Source of the DNA: Pseudomonadota bacterium
Lineage (GTDB): Bacteria > Pseudomonadota > Gammaproteobacteria > Xanthomonadales > Xanthomonadaceae
Direction of reading: 5' to 3'
DNA length: 64,000 bases
Assembly (NCBI GenBank): GCA_018240435.1
Contig: JAFEFT010000017.1
Coordinates: 1 to 64,000 of the forward strand
Each line of letters begins with the position of its first letter. Position 1 is the first letter of the stretch. The position numbers and the translations under genes were made by a program. The notes under the pieces were generated by a model. It did not search any database, was not told the origin of the DNA, and worked only from the letters and a program-made list of their open reading frames with translations. Below, piece by piece: positions 46,271 to 57,919 of the stretch.

Positions 46271-48303
46271 GGCGTGCCTTCCAGGCCGGGCTCCGATCGC
46301 GCTTGCGCCTCCAGCCTGGCCTGACTGGCGGCCAGCAATGCCGCGAAGCGCGGGTCGCCGCGCAAGCCGTCCCAGAACGGCGACAGCTTCAGGTCGCCAT
46401 AGAGAATCGGGACCGGGGCGTTCACCAGACCTTCCAGCGTGGTCAGCGCCTGCTGCTTGCGTCCGCTGAGAGCTTGCGCCGCAGCCAGCGACACGGTCAG
46501 GCCCAGGGCGTTGAGCCGGTCCTTGCCGGCGCGCTGCACACCCAGACGGCCTTCGCGTTCGGCGCCATCGGCATCGCCGAGCCCGGCATCGAGGAAGGCC
46601 AATTGGGATGCCAGATAGCCGTTGTCGCCGGTGCTCGCCTCCAGCGCCTGGATCCGTGCGCGCGCTTCGCTGAAAGTCGCGCGAGCGGCGCCGGTGTCGC
46701 CCGACAATTTCTGCGCCCAGCCGAGGTAGACGTAGTAGTAACCGTTCCAGGCATTGAGGACGAAGCCCGGCGCATGCACCGCACGTTGCAACATGCGAAT
46801 GGCCGCAGGATAGTCCCGGCGCGCGAACAGGTAGATCGCCCGGTTCTGCGTCGCGTAGACGTCGTCGACATCGATCGGCAATGGATCCAGCAATCGACCG
46901 GCGGCATCGAGTTCGCCGGCGGCGATCAGGTACTCGGCCTTGCGGTTGATGATCGCCGCGTCGGTGGGGTTGAAAGTCAGGGCGCGATCGACCCAGGCCA
47001 GTGCCTGGCGCGGTCGCCCGAGCGAGTTGCAGGTATCGGACACGGTGGTGATGTTGCCGATGTTTTGCGGATCGCGATCGAGCGCGCGGGTGAACAGGGC
47101 GATCGCCTGATCGAAATGCCCGCTGCGTCGTTCGAGGAATCCCCGGGCGGCGAGAATCTCGGGGTTGTCGGGCCAGCGCCGGTCGGCTTCGGCGTAGGCC
47201 GTGCGGGCACCGTCGTAGTCCTGCGTGTGGTACAGCAGCATGCCCTTGGCCAACCATCCTTCCGGCGATTCCGGCGCCAGTTGCATCGCCATGTCGGCGC
47301 CGTGGCGGGCGACTTCCAGCCGAGCGGGGCTGCGATCGAAGCCCTGGAACCAGATCAGCCCGTCGTCGATCGAACCGCGCGCCCAGGCGAGCGCGAACTT
47401 CGGGTCCAGGGCGGTCGCCTGGGCATGGAAGGCAGCGGCGGCCTTGAGCGTCGGCACCGAGCCGAAGACGCTGCGTTCGGCCGCCAGGCCGCGCAGGTAG
47501 GCGTCGTAGGCGGCGGGGTTCGTGGTCGGGAGGGCGGCGAGCTGCGCGACCTCCGCGCCCGACAGCCGCGCCTGCAAGGTCTGCGCGATCGTCTGCGCGA
47601 CCTCGCCCTCGACACCGAAAACGTCATCCAGTTTGCGGTCGTAGCTATCGGCCCACAGGTGCTGGTCGGTCGCCGCCTGGATCAGCTGCACGTTGATGTG
47701 CACCCGGTCGCCGGATTTCTGCACGCTGCCTTCGAGGATGTTGGCCACGCCGAGCTGGCGGGCGATCTCCGGCAGGTTGTCCGGGCTGCTGGCGTAGCGC
47801 TGGGTGGATGTTCGCGAGATCACCTTCAGCGCACGGATCTTTGCCAGGCGGGTGAGGATCTCGTCCTGGATGCCGATCGCGAAATAGGCGTTGTCCTTGT
47901 CCGAGGACAGGTTGGCGAAGGGCAGCACCGCGATCGACTTGTCCAGGCTGGCGTCCTTGTGCGCGACGAAACGGTCGGTCAGCAGCAGCACCACCGCGAT
48001 CGCGAGCACGCCGATGATCGCGAAATCGAGCTTGCGCCCGGTCGAGTAGCGTACCGTCTCGGGAACCTCGACCTCGCCTTCGCGCACGATGCCGCGTGGC
48101 GTCCATTCGTAGAACCACGACAACACCATCGCGAACGGAAAGCCGATCGCCGCCGCGATCAGAAACCAGCGCGTCGCCCAGTCGGGCAAGCCGATCGCCG
48201 GGCTGAGCTGCGAAATGCCCTGCGCCAGCGCCCACGAAGCGCCGACGTACAGCGCGGCGGCGCGCAGCACGTTGCGGCGTTTGAGTTCGGCGAACAAGCT
48301 CAC
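46267..48303 (-). CDS. Membrane-anchored FlgO-like/TPR protein
   Basis: A 678-residue protein. The N-terminal motif FAELKRRNVLRAAALY with two membrane segments (about 10-30 and 44-62) and a third near 96-110 is followed by a FlgO/TolB-N-like domain (SIAVLPFANLSSDKDNAYFAIGIQDEILTRLAKI…VISRTST) at about 121-230, then TPR repeats to the C-terminus. Such proteins are common in Xanthomonadales, often attached to regulatory output domains; this one has none. Function unknown. The GTG start overlaps the stop of the FitB-like toxin gene (GTGA). Two broken copies of its 5' end lie downstream. Confidence 0.85.
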   Translation of the reverse strand: MSLFAELKRRNVLRAAALYVGASWALAQGISQLSPAIGLPDWATRWFLIAAAIGFPFAMVLSWFYEWTPRGIVREGEVEVPETVRYSTGRKLDFAIIGVLAIAVVLLLTDRFVAHKDASLDKSIAVLPFANLSSDKDNAYFAIGIQDEILTRLAKIRALKVISRTSTQRYASSPDNLPEIARQLGVANILEGSVQKSGDRVHINVQLIQAATDQHLWADSYDRKLDDVFGVEGEVAQTIAQTLQARLSGAEVAQLAALPTTNPAAYDAYLRGLAAERSVFGSVPTLKAAAAFHAQATALDPKFALAWARGSIDDGLIWFQGFDRSPARLEVARHGADMAMQLAPESPEGWLAKGMLLYHTQDYDGARTAYAEADRRWPDNPEILAARGFLERRSGHFDQAIALFTRALDRDPQNIGNITTVSDTCNSLGRPRQALAWVDRALTFNPTDAAIINRKAEYLIAAGELDAAGRLLDPLPIDVDDVYATQNRAIYLFARRDYPAAIRMLQRAVHAPGFVLNAWNGYYYVYLGWAQKLSGDTGAARATFSEARARIQALEASTGDNGYLASQLAFLDAGLGDADGAEREGRLGVQRAGKDRLNALGLTVSLAAAQALSGRKQQALTTLEGLVNAPVPILYGDLKLSPFWDGLRGDPRFAALLAASQARLEAQARSEPGLEGTP

Positions 48304-48701
48304 GGAACGAGCACCTCCAGCGTGGATCCGACCGCTTTGGCAAGCCGCACGTCGCGCGTGACCAGCGGTGCCTTCAGTGCGGAGGCCAGCACGACATAGG
48401 CTGCATCGTATGCCGTCACATGACCGCGTAGCGACCAGATGCCGTCAAGCAGCGTGTCGTGCTTGAACTTGCGGATTCGCAAGGCGCGCATCTGCGCGGG
48501 GATTTCGGTTCGTCGCTGCGGCGGAATGGCGCCGTCGCGATCGAGCTTGCGCAGGGCATTCAATACTTCGATGTCGACGAGCTCTGGTGCGGTCAACGTC
48601 GTGCCCGGCGCCCACAGCAACGCCTCGATCGGTTGCGGTCTGAAGCGCGCCAGCAAATCCAGCACGATCGACGCATCCACCACCAGCACGCGATCGCTCA
48701 C
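48300..48701 (-). CDS. FitB/VapC-like PIN-domain toxin
   Basis: A 133-residue PIN ribonuclease with D9 (VLVVDASIVLD), E45 (VDIEVLNALRKL), D99 (TAYDAAYVVLA) and D117 (VTRDVRLA). It overlaps the antitoxin gene by 4 bp (ATGA) and the downstream TPR gene by 4 bp (GTGA), so three genes are chained. It differs clearly in sequence from the VapC at 45481-45906. Confidence 0.9.
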   Translation of the reverse strand: MSDRVLVVDASIVLDLLARFRPQPIEALLWAPGTTLTAPELVDIEVLNALRKLDRDGAIPPQRRTEIPAQMRALRIRKFKHDTLLDGIWSLRGHVTAYDAAYVVLASALKAPLVTRDVRLAKAVGSTLEVLVP

Positions 48702-48931
48702 GCCGCGTCGCGCTCGGCGCGCACGAGGCGAGCGGACGAAGCCTTCATCGCGAAGGGTTCGGCGGCGTCCAGTTGGGCGCGGATTTCCGCCTCCGACGGC
48801 AGCGCCGCCATTGCGGCGAGCTCTTCGAGCACGTAATCGCTCAGGCTCTTGCCGGCCAACACCGCACGCGCTTTGAGCGTGCGATGGATGCGTTGCGGCA
48901 CGTTGCGGATCTGGATCATCACCGTGGACAT
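48698..48931 (-). CDS. FitA-like ribbon-helix-helix antitoxin
   Basis: A 77-residue antitoxin: an RHH DNA-binding start (VMIQIRNVPQRIHRTLKARAVLAGKSLSDYVLEELAA) of the FitA type and a C-terminal acidic/basic tail for toxin binding. GAGG stands 8 nt before the ATG at 48931; an ATG at 48937 is the alternative. The operator palindrome lies just upstream at 48943-48967. Confidence 0.87.
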   Translation of the reverse strand: MSTVMIQIRNVPQRIHRTLKARAVLAGKSLSDYVLEELAAMAALPSEAEIRAQLDAAEPFAMKASSARLVRAERDAA

Positions 48932-48942
48932 GTTCATGACCT

Positions 48943-48967
48943 CATTGCATGTTGAGCGCATGCAATG
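48943..48967. promoter_or_regulatory. Perfect 9-bp inverted repeat operator of the FitAB-like module
   Basis: CATTGCATG, 7-bp spacer, CATGCAATG. It lies 11 bp upstream of the antitoxin start and overlaps a -10-like TATCAT on the minus strand (48965-48970). RHH antitoxins of the FitA type bind such inverted repeats to repress their operon. The following 300 bp up to purB hold no gene I can support. Confidence 0.72.
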
Positions 48968-49266
48968 ATACTACCGCGACGCTTGCCCCGAAGCGATGGC
49001 TGATTCGGCGTTCGCCGCGGGCAAAAACGGCGACGGTGCGGGGAGGAAGGACGGCTTGCTCACGGCTTCTCGCTGGCGATGGCGCGTGCCACCCGGATCG
49101 GCGTGTGCCGCTCAGCGGGTCGCAATCGGCCGCCCGTTGCAACACGGATTCGAGGCGAGCGCTACAGGCGAACGCCCTGGCGAACACCGGCATCCCGTTC
49201 GGCGCGCGGCGAAGCGGGCGCGGATGTCCGTTGCCAGCGGTGAGTTCGGGGCGTTGCGAAGCCGGT

Positions 49267-50649
<1,383 letters not shown>

Positions 50650-50673
50650 TCAAAGGCCCGCAACGCTTCAGCT

Positions 50674-50766
50674 CGTCGTTCCCGCGCAGGCGGGAACCCA
50701 GTGCCTTGCAAGCCTTTCAAAGCAACGCAAAGTCGCTGGATCCCCGCCTGCGCGGGGATGACGAAC
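50674..50766. repeat. Inverted pair of dispersed palindromes (BIME-like)
   Basis: gtcgttcccgcgcaggcgggaaccc at the left and tggatccccgcctgcgcggg-gatgacga at the right are inverted copies of one element, with about 40 bp of unrelated sequence between. It lies in the purB-fumC divergent gap; the single copy at 15429-15456 is of the same class. Confidence 0.82.
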
Positions 50767-50819
50767 CAAAGTCCGGAAACGCGCATTTTACCTGCGCCGC
50801 GAGGCGAAGGTGGCGCGCA

Positions 50820-50825
50820 TATAAT
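50820..50825 (+). promoter_or_regulatory. Consensus -10 (TATAAT) upstream of fumC
   Basis: A perfect TATAAT 30 bp upstream of the fumC start, in an otherwise GC-rich context. No matching -35 at 16-18 bp is visible, so an activator or an unusual -35 may be used. Confidence 0.4.
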
Positions 50826-50855
50826 TGCCCAGCTACTTCAACCCACGGAACCCGC

Positions 50856-52271
<1,416 letters not shown>

Positions 52272-52288
52272 TGCCCCACCCCAGGAAC

Positions 52289-52312
52289 AGCCGTCGGGCG
52301 GCTTTCGTTTCT
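52289..52312 (+). terminator. Hairpin terminator after fumC
   Basis: AGCCG, 5-base loop, CGGCT, followed by the T-rich ttcgtttct. The stem is short but well placed, 18 bp after the fumC stop. Confidence 0.5.
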
Positions 52313-52372
52313 CATTGCCGTCGGTTTGTTCTACGCTGTAACGCCCCGTCCATGCCGTTCGAGTCGCCTGCG

Positions 52373-52885
52373 ATGAATCCCCTCCTGCGTCGCCTTGCCC
52401 CTGCCATCGTCCTGGCGAGCCTGCTCGCCGCCTGCAGCAAGGCACCCGATACCTCGCTCGTCACCCAGTCGCTGACCTTGCCGCCGGAGGGCAGCGTTGC
52501 CTCGGTAGCCGATGGCGGGGCCGTTGCCGCAGCGGCGTCGTCGAGCAGCGGCAACACCGCCAGCACCAGCGTGCCGGCGGCGACCGACGAAGTCTGGAAG
52601 GCGCTCGACCGGCAGGCGGCAGCGCTGCAAAAGGCCGTCGATGGCGGTGTCTGGAAGGATGTCCCGGCCAGCGCCGATGCCATTCGTGACCTCACCGCGG
52701 CGCTGCCGGCGCACGCCGCCAAGCTGTCGGCCGACGATCAGCAGATGCTGCAACAGCAGGTGACGCTGGTCGCGACGTATGTCGGCAAGCTCGATGAGGC
52801 GGCCAGTGCCGGCAATGCCGCCGGCGTGAAGGCGAACTTCAAGCGCCTGAACGATACCCTCGGCGGCATCACCCGCTTCCCCTGA
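52373..52885 (+). CDS. Hypothetical lipoprotein
   Basis: About 170 residues. A lipoprotein signal (RRLAPAIVLASLLAAC, Cys near 21) is followed by a low-complexity Ala/Ser/Gly linker and a short helical domain (DEVWKALDRQAAALQKAVDGG, then AKLSADDQQMLQQQVTLVATYVGKLDEAA). No known family recognised. The ATG at 52373 was chosen because the signal peptide starts there; an ATG 21 bp upstream is in frame. Probably in the periplasm, anchored to a membrane. Confidence 0.7.
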   Translation: MNPLLRRLAPAIVLASLLAACSKAPDTSLVTQSLTLPPEGSVASVADGGAVAAAASSSSGNTASTSVPAATDEVWKALDRQAAALQKAVDGGVWKDVPASADAIRDLTAALPAHAAKLSADDQQMLQQQVTLVATYVGKLDEAASAGNAAGVKANFKRLNDTLGGITRFP

Positions 52886-52915
52886 TGGATCGATCGCCGG
52901 GCCCCGCGGCGGGAT

Positions 52916-53815
52916 TCAGCCGCGTCGCGCCGGCGCCCCGGCGCGTGTCCAGTCGAGGTAGCCGATCGCCTCGTAGGCGTTGACCACGTTGTGCACTTCG
53001 GCCAGATCGACGCCGCAGGCACGGGCGATCGCGTCCAGTCGCCGCGGGCGGGTCATCTGCGCGCTGATGCGCAGCGCATGCGGATAATCGTTGGCCAATT
53101 CCAGCCGCTTGCTCAGGCCGTAATTGCCATCCGGGTCGAGCCGCCGCGACAGCACGCCCTGCGAATGGAGGTAGGTGTCCATCCAGGTCAGGTAAAGGCA
53201 GGGGCGACCCGGCAGGCCCTTGCGCAAGGTTTCGAGTTCATCGGCGCTCACCCGCTGCCAGTCGCCGAAGCGCAGCGGTTGCCGTGAGTACGGCTCCAGA
53301 TCCGGCAGGATGCCCTCGGCCCAGAACATCCGCGATTCGGGGTCGATGGTCAGCGCCGGCGCGCCCGCCCGTTCGATGCGGGCCGGCCCGCCGAGCACGC
53401 GCTTGGGCAGGAAGTACAGCAGTGGGCGCAACACATCCTCTTCGCCGGCCGGGGCGATGCCGGCTGCGAGTGATGCCGGCGCCGCGGCCGCGTCGTCGGC
53501 CGGCGTCGCAGGCTTGCTGGCGACGGCCTCGAGCAGGGCGACGAAGGCATCGGCGACCAGCGGCCTGCGCAGGAAGGGGCCCGCCGGTTCAGGATCGCTC
53601 TCGGCGATGATGCGGGCGTCGATGCGGCCCGGCCGCGCCGGGTGGCCATCGTCGGCCGGGCTCGCGCCGTCGCGCAGGCGCAAGTCCGATGCCGCCGCTT
53701 CGCCCCACGCCCACTCGACGCTCAAGCGTTTGCGCGCCGAGCGCAGCAGCAGCCGCAGCAGCGCCTCATCGTCCTCGCGGTCGCCCGCGTAATGGAGGAT
53801 CCGGGGCTCGGTCAT
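52916..53815 (-). CDS. Uncharacterised signalling protein (paralogue of the 17135-18211 product)
   Basis: A 299-residue protein. The N-terminal 120 residues are receiver-like only loosely (RILHYAGDREDDEALLRLLL…RRPLVADAFVALLEAVA). The C-terminal 170 residues (LLYFLPKRVLGGPARI…LTIDPESRM…LDPDGNYGLSKRLELANDYPHALRISAQM…NAYEAIGYLD) align along their length with the product of 17135-18211. It is encoded 49 bp after the response regulator with degenerate GGDEF domain, probably in one operon. Family unknown to me; the link to c-di-GMP signalling is inferred from neighbourhood in both places. Confidence 0.75.
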   Translation of the reverse strand: MTEPRILHYAGDREDDEALLRLLLRSARKRLSVEWAWGEAAASDLRLRDGASPADDGHPARPGRIDARIIAESDPEPAGPFLRRPLVADAFVALLEAVASKPATPADDAAAAPASLAAGIAPAGEEDVLRPLLYFLPKRVLGGPARIERAGAPALTIDPESRMFWAEGILPDLEPYSRQPLRFGDWQRVSADELETLRKGLPGRPCLYLTWMDTYLHSQGVLSRRLDPDGNYGLSKRLELANDYPHALRISAQMTRPRRLDAIARACGVDLAEVHNVVNAYEAIGYLDWTRAGAPARRG

Positions 53816-53864
53816 CGGCGGGCGACCCGATCTCCTCCAGGCCATTGCGGGCAGGGCCGAACCG

Positions 53865-55235
53865 TCATCGCCCACCTCGGCGGAACAGGCGCATGAAGCG
53901 CGAGCCCTGATCGCGCAGGAAGGCGAAAAGGCGCTGTGGCCAGGATGCCTTGAACACGCGCGTGCGCCCGCGCGGCGAAGGCGCCGGCGCGCGCGCGGCA
54001 GCCGCGGCACGTTCGCGCTCGGCCGCTTGTGCCTGTTCGCGGGCGGCGCGTTCTTCGGCCTCGCGGCGCGCTCGTTCGCGTGCCGCCTGCTCCTGCGCCT
54101 GCTCGCGTGCCGCCTGCTCTTGCGCCTTGCGTTGCGCGTAGCCGCGCGCGGCCTGTTCTTCGGCTTGCCGCCGGGCTTGCTCGCGCGCCGCCTGCTCCTC
54201 GGCCAGCCGCTGCGCCTGCTCTGCCGCCGCCTGCTCTTCGGCGCGCCGCCGGGCCTGTTCTTGCGCCGCCCGTTCTTCGGCCAGCCGCTGCGCCTGCTCG
54301 CGCGTGGCTTGCTCCTCGGCCTTGCGGCGGGCGCGTTCGCGCGCCGCCTGTTGCCGCGCATGGTCGATGGCGGCCTGGCTGCGGGCGAGGGCATCGGCAG
54401 CGTTGACCCAAGTGTCCGGCGCATTGCCGACGACGGCGGTGGTCAGGGTGATGCCCAGCAGGTGGCCGTCGATGTCCAGCGACATCGCCTGCGCGTGTTC
54501 GCGCAACCATGTCGCCATCGCCTCGACGCCTTGCAGTTGCCCACCGGGCACCGAGATGGCGAAGCCGCCCAGGCCGATGTGCGCGGCGGTGTCTTCCTTG
54601 CGGATGCGCGAGCGGATCAGGTCGGCGACCTGGATGACGATCGGCTCCACCACCTGATTGCCGCGCGCCTCGTAGAGGGCGACCAGATGGTCGATCTCGA
54701 TCCGGATCAATGCCAGATCGTGCTCGTGGCGGCGGGCGTAGGCGATGTCCTGTTCCAGCCGATCGACCAGGCCATGCTCGTTGGCAAGGCCGGTGACCGG
54801 GTCGATCGTGCTGCGTGCCTGCAGCTGCCGGCTGATGCGCTGGTAGCGCGCATGCGCCCGCGCCCGCGGCAGCAGTTCCTCGCCGAGCGATTTCTTGTTG
54901 ATGAAGTCGGTGGCGCCGCGGTCGAGCGCGGTTTGCCGCGCCGACTGGTCGTCGTCGGCACCGGTGACGAGGATCACCGGCATCGCGTTCAGGCCCGGAT
55001 CGTCGGAGGTACGCACGAACTTGAGCAGCTCGTAGCCGTCGCAATCGGGCATGTTGATGTCGGTGAACAGCACCTGGATGTCGTGGTCTTTCTCCAGCTT
55101 GGCCCAGGCGTCGTTGCCGTCGACGGCGGTGATCACGTCGAATTCGGCCTTGAGGATCTTCGCTGCCGTCTTCAGCATCACCTTGGAATCGTCGACGAAA
55201 AGAATCCGCGTCGATGGACTGGCCTGCGCACTCAT
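53865..55235 (-). CDS. Response regulator with degenerate GGDEF domain and long charged helix
   Basis: A 456-residue protein. The receiver domain at 8-130 has D15-D16, phospho-acceptor D59 (LFTDINMPDCDG) and a Lys at 114/115. The GGDEF-fold domain at about 140-270 reads GLGGF (221-225) instead of GGDEF, so cyclase activity is unlikely. A remarkable Glu/Ala/Arg/Gln-rich stretch (about 285-410; repeats such as EEQAAREQARR) should form a long single helix or coiled coil. The C-terminus is basic and aromatic (FKASWPQRLFAFLRDQGSRFMRLFRRGG). It precedes the paralogous signalling gene by 49 bp. Confidence 0.85.
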   Translation of the reverse strand: MSAQASPSTRILFVDDSKVMLKTAAKILKAEFDVITAVDGNDAWAKLEKDHDIQVLFTDINMPDCDGYELLKFVRTSDDPGLNAMPVILVTGADDDQSARQTALDRGATDFINKKSLGEELLPRARAHARYQRISRQLQARSTIDPVTGLANEHGLVDRLEQDIAYARRHEHDLALIRIEIDHLVALYEARGNQVVEPIVIQVADLIRSRIRKEDTAAHIGLGGFAISVPGGQLQGVEAMATWLREHAQAMSLDIDGHLLGITLTTAVVGNAPDTWVNAADALARSQAAIDHARQQAARERARRKAEEQATREQAQRLAEERAAQEQARRRAEEQAAAEQAQRLAEEQAAREQARRQAEEQAARGYAQRKAQEQAAREQAQEQAARERARREAEERAAREQAQAAERERAAAAARAPAPSPRGRTRVFKASWPQRLFAFLRDQGSRFMRLFRRGGR

Positions 55236-55468
55236 GTTTCCCCCCGTACTCGCGAGCGCTCGCGCGCCGCCAAGGATAACCCCGCGCCCAGCATACCGCG
55301 CTTGCGGCGGCAGTCTGCGGGCATCCGTCACAGCGCGCAGGATACAGCCTCCGCCGATTCCGCCGGAGCCGCCGCGCCGGCGCTCGCCAGGGTCGCAAAC
55401 GGCGGCGGTTCGATGGCAAGATGCAGGCATCGGCACAGCGCCGTCGCCATCGAAAGGAGCGCCAGATC

Positions 55469-55885
55469 ATGGCAGAGCGGAAAATCCACATCACCGAGTT
55501 CGACCGCGCGCGTCTGGAAGAACTGATCGCGGTCGCCGACGAGTTTGGCGGCCGCGATCGCAAGGATCTGACGGCGCTGGCCGACGAGTTGGGTCGTGCC
55601 GAGGTGGTGGCGTCGCGACACGTTTCGTCCGACGTGGTGACGATGAACTCGAAGGTGGTGCTGCGCGATCTCGACAGCGGGCAGACGATGACGTGGGTGC
55701 TGGTGTTCCCGAAGGACGCCGACGTCGATGCCGGGCGCATCTCGGTGCTGGCGCCGGTGGGGACATCGATCCTGGGTTACGCCCGCGGCGACATCGTCGA
55801 GTGGCCGGTGCCGGCGGGCGTGCGCCGGATTCGCATCGAAGACGTGCTGTACCAGCCCGAAGCGGCTGGCGACTTCCACCTCTGA
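55469..55885 (+). CDS. rnk: Nucleoside diphosphate kinase regulator (Rnk family)
   Basis: A 138-residue protein with a short helical N-terminus (ITEFDRARLEELIAVAD) and a GreA/GreB-like C-terminal FKBP fold (SKVVLRDLDSGQTMTWVLVFPKDADVDAGRISVLAPVGTSILGYARGDIVEWPVPAG). Rnk proteins contact RNA polymerase or modulate nucleotide pools; the family role is not fully settled. The ATG at 55469 has AAAGGAG about 10 bp upstream. Confidence 0.92.
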   Translation: MAERKIHITEFDRARLEELIAVADEFGGRDRKDLTALADELGRAEVVASRHVSSDVVTMNSKVVLRDLDSGQTMTWVLVFPKDADVDAGRISVLAPVGTSILGYARGDIVEWPVPAGVRRIRIEDVLYQPEAAGDFHL

Positions 55886-55924
55886 CGCACCTGCGTCGAC
55901 CGGTCGGCGCCGGCCCCGGAAATG

Positions 55925-55951
55925 AAAACCCCTCTCCGGTCCGGAGAGGGG
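55925..55951 (-). terminator. Rho-independent terminator of the secreted hydrolase gene
   Basis: The palindrome ccccctctccgg-type stem (55929-55951; 11 bp around a single T) is followed on the minus strand by four T. It stands 22 bp after the stop of the gene at 55973 and may also serve rnk from the other side. Confidence 0.72.
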
Positions 55952-55972
55952 TCGAAGATCGCGAAGGTGTCG

Positions 55973-57919
55973 TCAGCGTGCCGCGTTGGCGTTCATCGTC
56001 GCGTTGCGCGAGGCGTCCAGATACTGCGCCGGATCGCGCATGTTGGTGGTGTGGCACTCCCCGGTGACGTGGCCGCGGTTGACGCCGCCGGGGAGCTGGT
56101 CGTTGGCCTTCTCGGTGACGCCGTCGTCGGGATCGCTCAGCACCAGATCGGTGCCGGCGTTGCAATAATCCCATTGCCAGGGATGGTCGGTGAACGAGGT
56201 GGTGTAGTAGTTCACCTTGGCGCGGTTGGCGGTCGGGATGCCGGCCAGCCACGACGAGGCGCCCGAGTAGGTCAGGTCGTTGTTGCTGCCGCAACCGACG
56301 CCGAACCACGAACCGATCGAGGCCAGCACGCCGGCGAGGTTGGTGCCCTGGTAGGGCGAGCCCACCGACTGGATCAGGCGCGAGCCGGAGGTGACGTAGT
56401 CCAGCCCGCTCCAGTAATAGGTGTACAGGTGCAGCGAGGCCAGACCGCCCTGGCTGTGGGCGACGATGCCGTAGTCGTGCCAGGTGCTGCCGAAGGACAG
56501 GATCAGGCGGGCGAACTGGTCGTTGCTGCGGTTCTGGTTGGGGTCGCTGAACACCGAGGCGTTGCTGAACTGCGAGGCCGGCCAGACCAGGCTGGAGCAG
56601 TAGCCGTGCACCAGCAGCAGGCGCGAGCCGGTGCCCATCGTGTGATTGCCGGCCGCCGGCGCCGGCCGCGGACCCATCGTCATCAGTTCGTCGGGGGCGC
56701 CGGCCGGAACCGCCATCGTGCGTGACAGTGGCGGCAGCGACAACGCGATCTTGCCGGCCGAGGCCAGGGTGACGAAGTTGTCGGGGTCTTCGATGCGCAC
56801 GTTGTGCAGCTCGAACGGCGCATGCGCGCCGGCCTTGGCGATCCAGCGTTCGTCCAGGCCCAGCGGCAGGCCGTTGCCGCTGCGCTCGGTCATGCCGCTG
56901 ATCCACGCCACCGGCACCATCTGGCCGGAGGCGCCGGTGCCCCAGACTTCGGCATAAGCGCGGTAATGGCCGCCGCGACTGCTGTCGGTCGCCGGCAACG
57001 AGATTTCGACGCGACCGCCGCCGGCGCCGCTGCCCAGCGCCTGCTCCGGCCGCAGGTTCACGGTTGGATTGACGATCGGGATGATGTGCTCGGCGGTGCG
57101 CAGCAGGTGCAGGCCATTGCGGCCGATCGAGTCGGTCTGTACCTGTGCCAGATAGTTGCCCGCCTGGGTGGCGAGAAACTCGCCGCCGACCATGCCGTCG
57201 TTGGCGCGGCCATCGCCGTGGCGGCCGTCGTCGAGCATCGGGTATTCGCGCACGCTGCCATCCGGCGCGGTCACCCGCAGCACCGAGCGCAACATCGTGC
57301 CGGCCGCCTTGCCGAGCTGGCTGGAGCCGTCGGCGCCGACATGCGAGAGCACGGCGGCCACCTGGATGCGCTGGCCGACCCATTGCTGCGGGGTGGCATT
57401 CCAGGACATCAGTCGCGTCGCCGGGTCGCCTTCCATCAGCACGAAGGCGTGGTCCGAGCCGCTCGGGTCATTGGATTGGATGGTGATCGTCCAGCTGCCG
57501 TTGGCCAGCGAGTCCAGCGCATAGACATCGCCCTGGTAAGAGGCCGCCTCGATGCCGAACGCGGCGCGCGCGGCGGTGCTGGCGCTGTCGCGCGACAACG
57601 CCATCGTGTGGCCGTCGGGGCCACGCAGCTGCACGCTCAGCGGCGAGCCGGCGCCGGGGATGACCATGAAGCGGATGCGGCCGTTCTCGACCGGCAACGT
57701 GCCGCTCCACGAGCGCCCACGGGCGCTGGTGGACAGCTTGATCGGCAGCAGCGCGCTCTTGGATGAAATCGCCGCGGCGCCGACCGGAACCGGCTTCATC
57801 GCGTCGAATTGCGCGGGCGGGCCCGCCAGTTGCTTGTATTGCGGGTTGATGGCGGCCGAGCAGACGCCGCAGGCGGCAAGCGAAGCGATGATGGCCAGGC
57901 GCACAGTCGCAGTTTTCAT
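55973..57919 (-). CDS. Secreted alpha/beta hydrolase (lipase/esterase-like) with beta-sandwich N-terminus
   Basis: A 648-residue exported protein with a signal peptide (VRLAIIASLAACGVCSA). Residues about 50-390 are beta-rich, with a DDGRHGDGRANDGMVGGEF-like calcium or turn motif. The C-terminal hydrolase domain has the HGYCSSLVWP oxyanion strand, nucleophile S489 in AHSQGGLASL, and probable acid/His residues in SDPDDGVTE and RGHVTGECHT. It could hydrolyse lipids or acyl esters outside the cell. GAGGAAGG lies just upstream of the ATG at 57919. The 435 bp upstream hold its promoter. Confidence 0.82.
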   Translation of the reverse strand: MKTATVRLAIIASLAACGVCSAAINPQYKQLAGPPAQFDAMKPVPVGAAAISSKSALLPIKLSTSARGRSWSGTLPVENGRIRFMVIPGAGSPLSVQLRGPDGHTMALSRDSASTAARAAFGIEAASYQGDVYALDSLANGSWTITIQSNDPSGSDHAFVLMEGDPATRLMSWNATPQQWVGQRIQVAAVLSHVGADGSSQLGKAAGTMLRSVLRVTAPDGSVREYPMLDDGRHGDGRANDGMVGGEFLATQAGNYLAQVQTDSIGRNGLHLLRTAEHIIPIVNPTVNLRPEQALGSGAGGGRVEISLPATDSSRGGHYRAYAEVWGTGASGQMVPVAWISGMTERSGNGLPLGLDERWIAKAGAHAPFELHNVRIEDPDNFVTLASAGKIALSLPPLSRTMAVPAGAPDELMTMGPRPAPAAGNHTMGTGSRLLLVHGYCSSLVWPASQFSNASVFSDPNQNRSNDQFARLILSFGSTWHDYGIVAHSQGGLASLHLYTYYWSGLDYVTSGSRLIQSVGSPYQGTNLAGVLASIGSWFGVGCGSNNDLTYSGASSWLAGIPTANRAKVNYYTTSFTDHPWQWDYCNAGTDLVLSDPDDGVTEKANDQLPGGVNRGHVTGECHTTNMRDPAQYLDASRNATMNANAAR

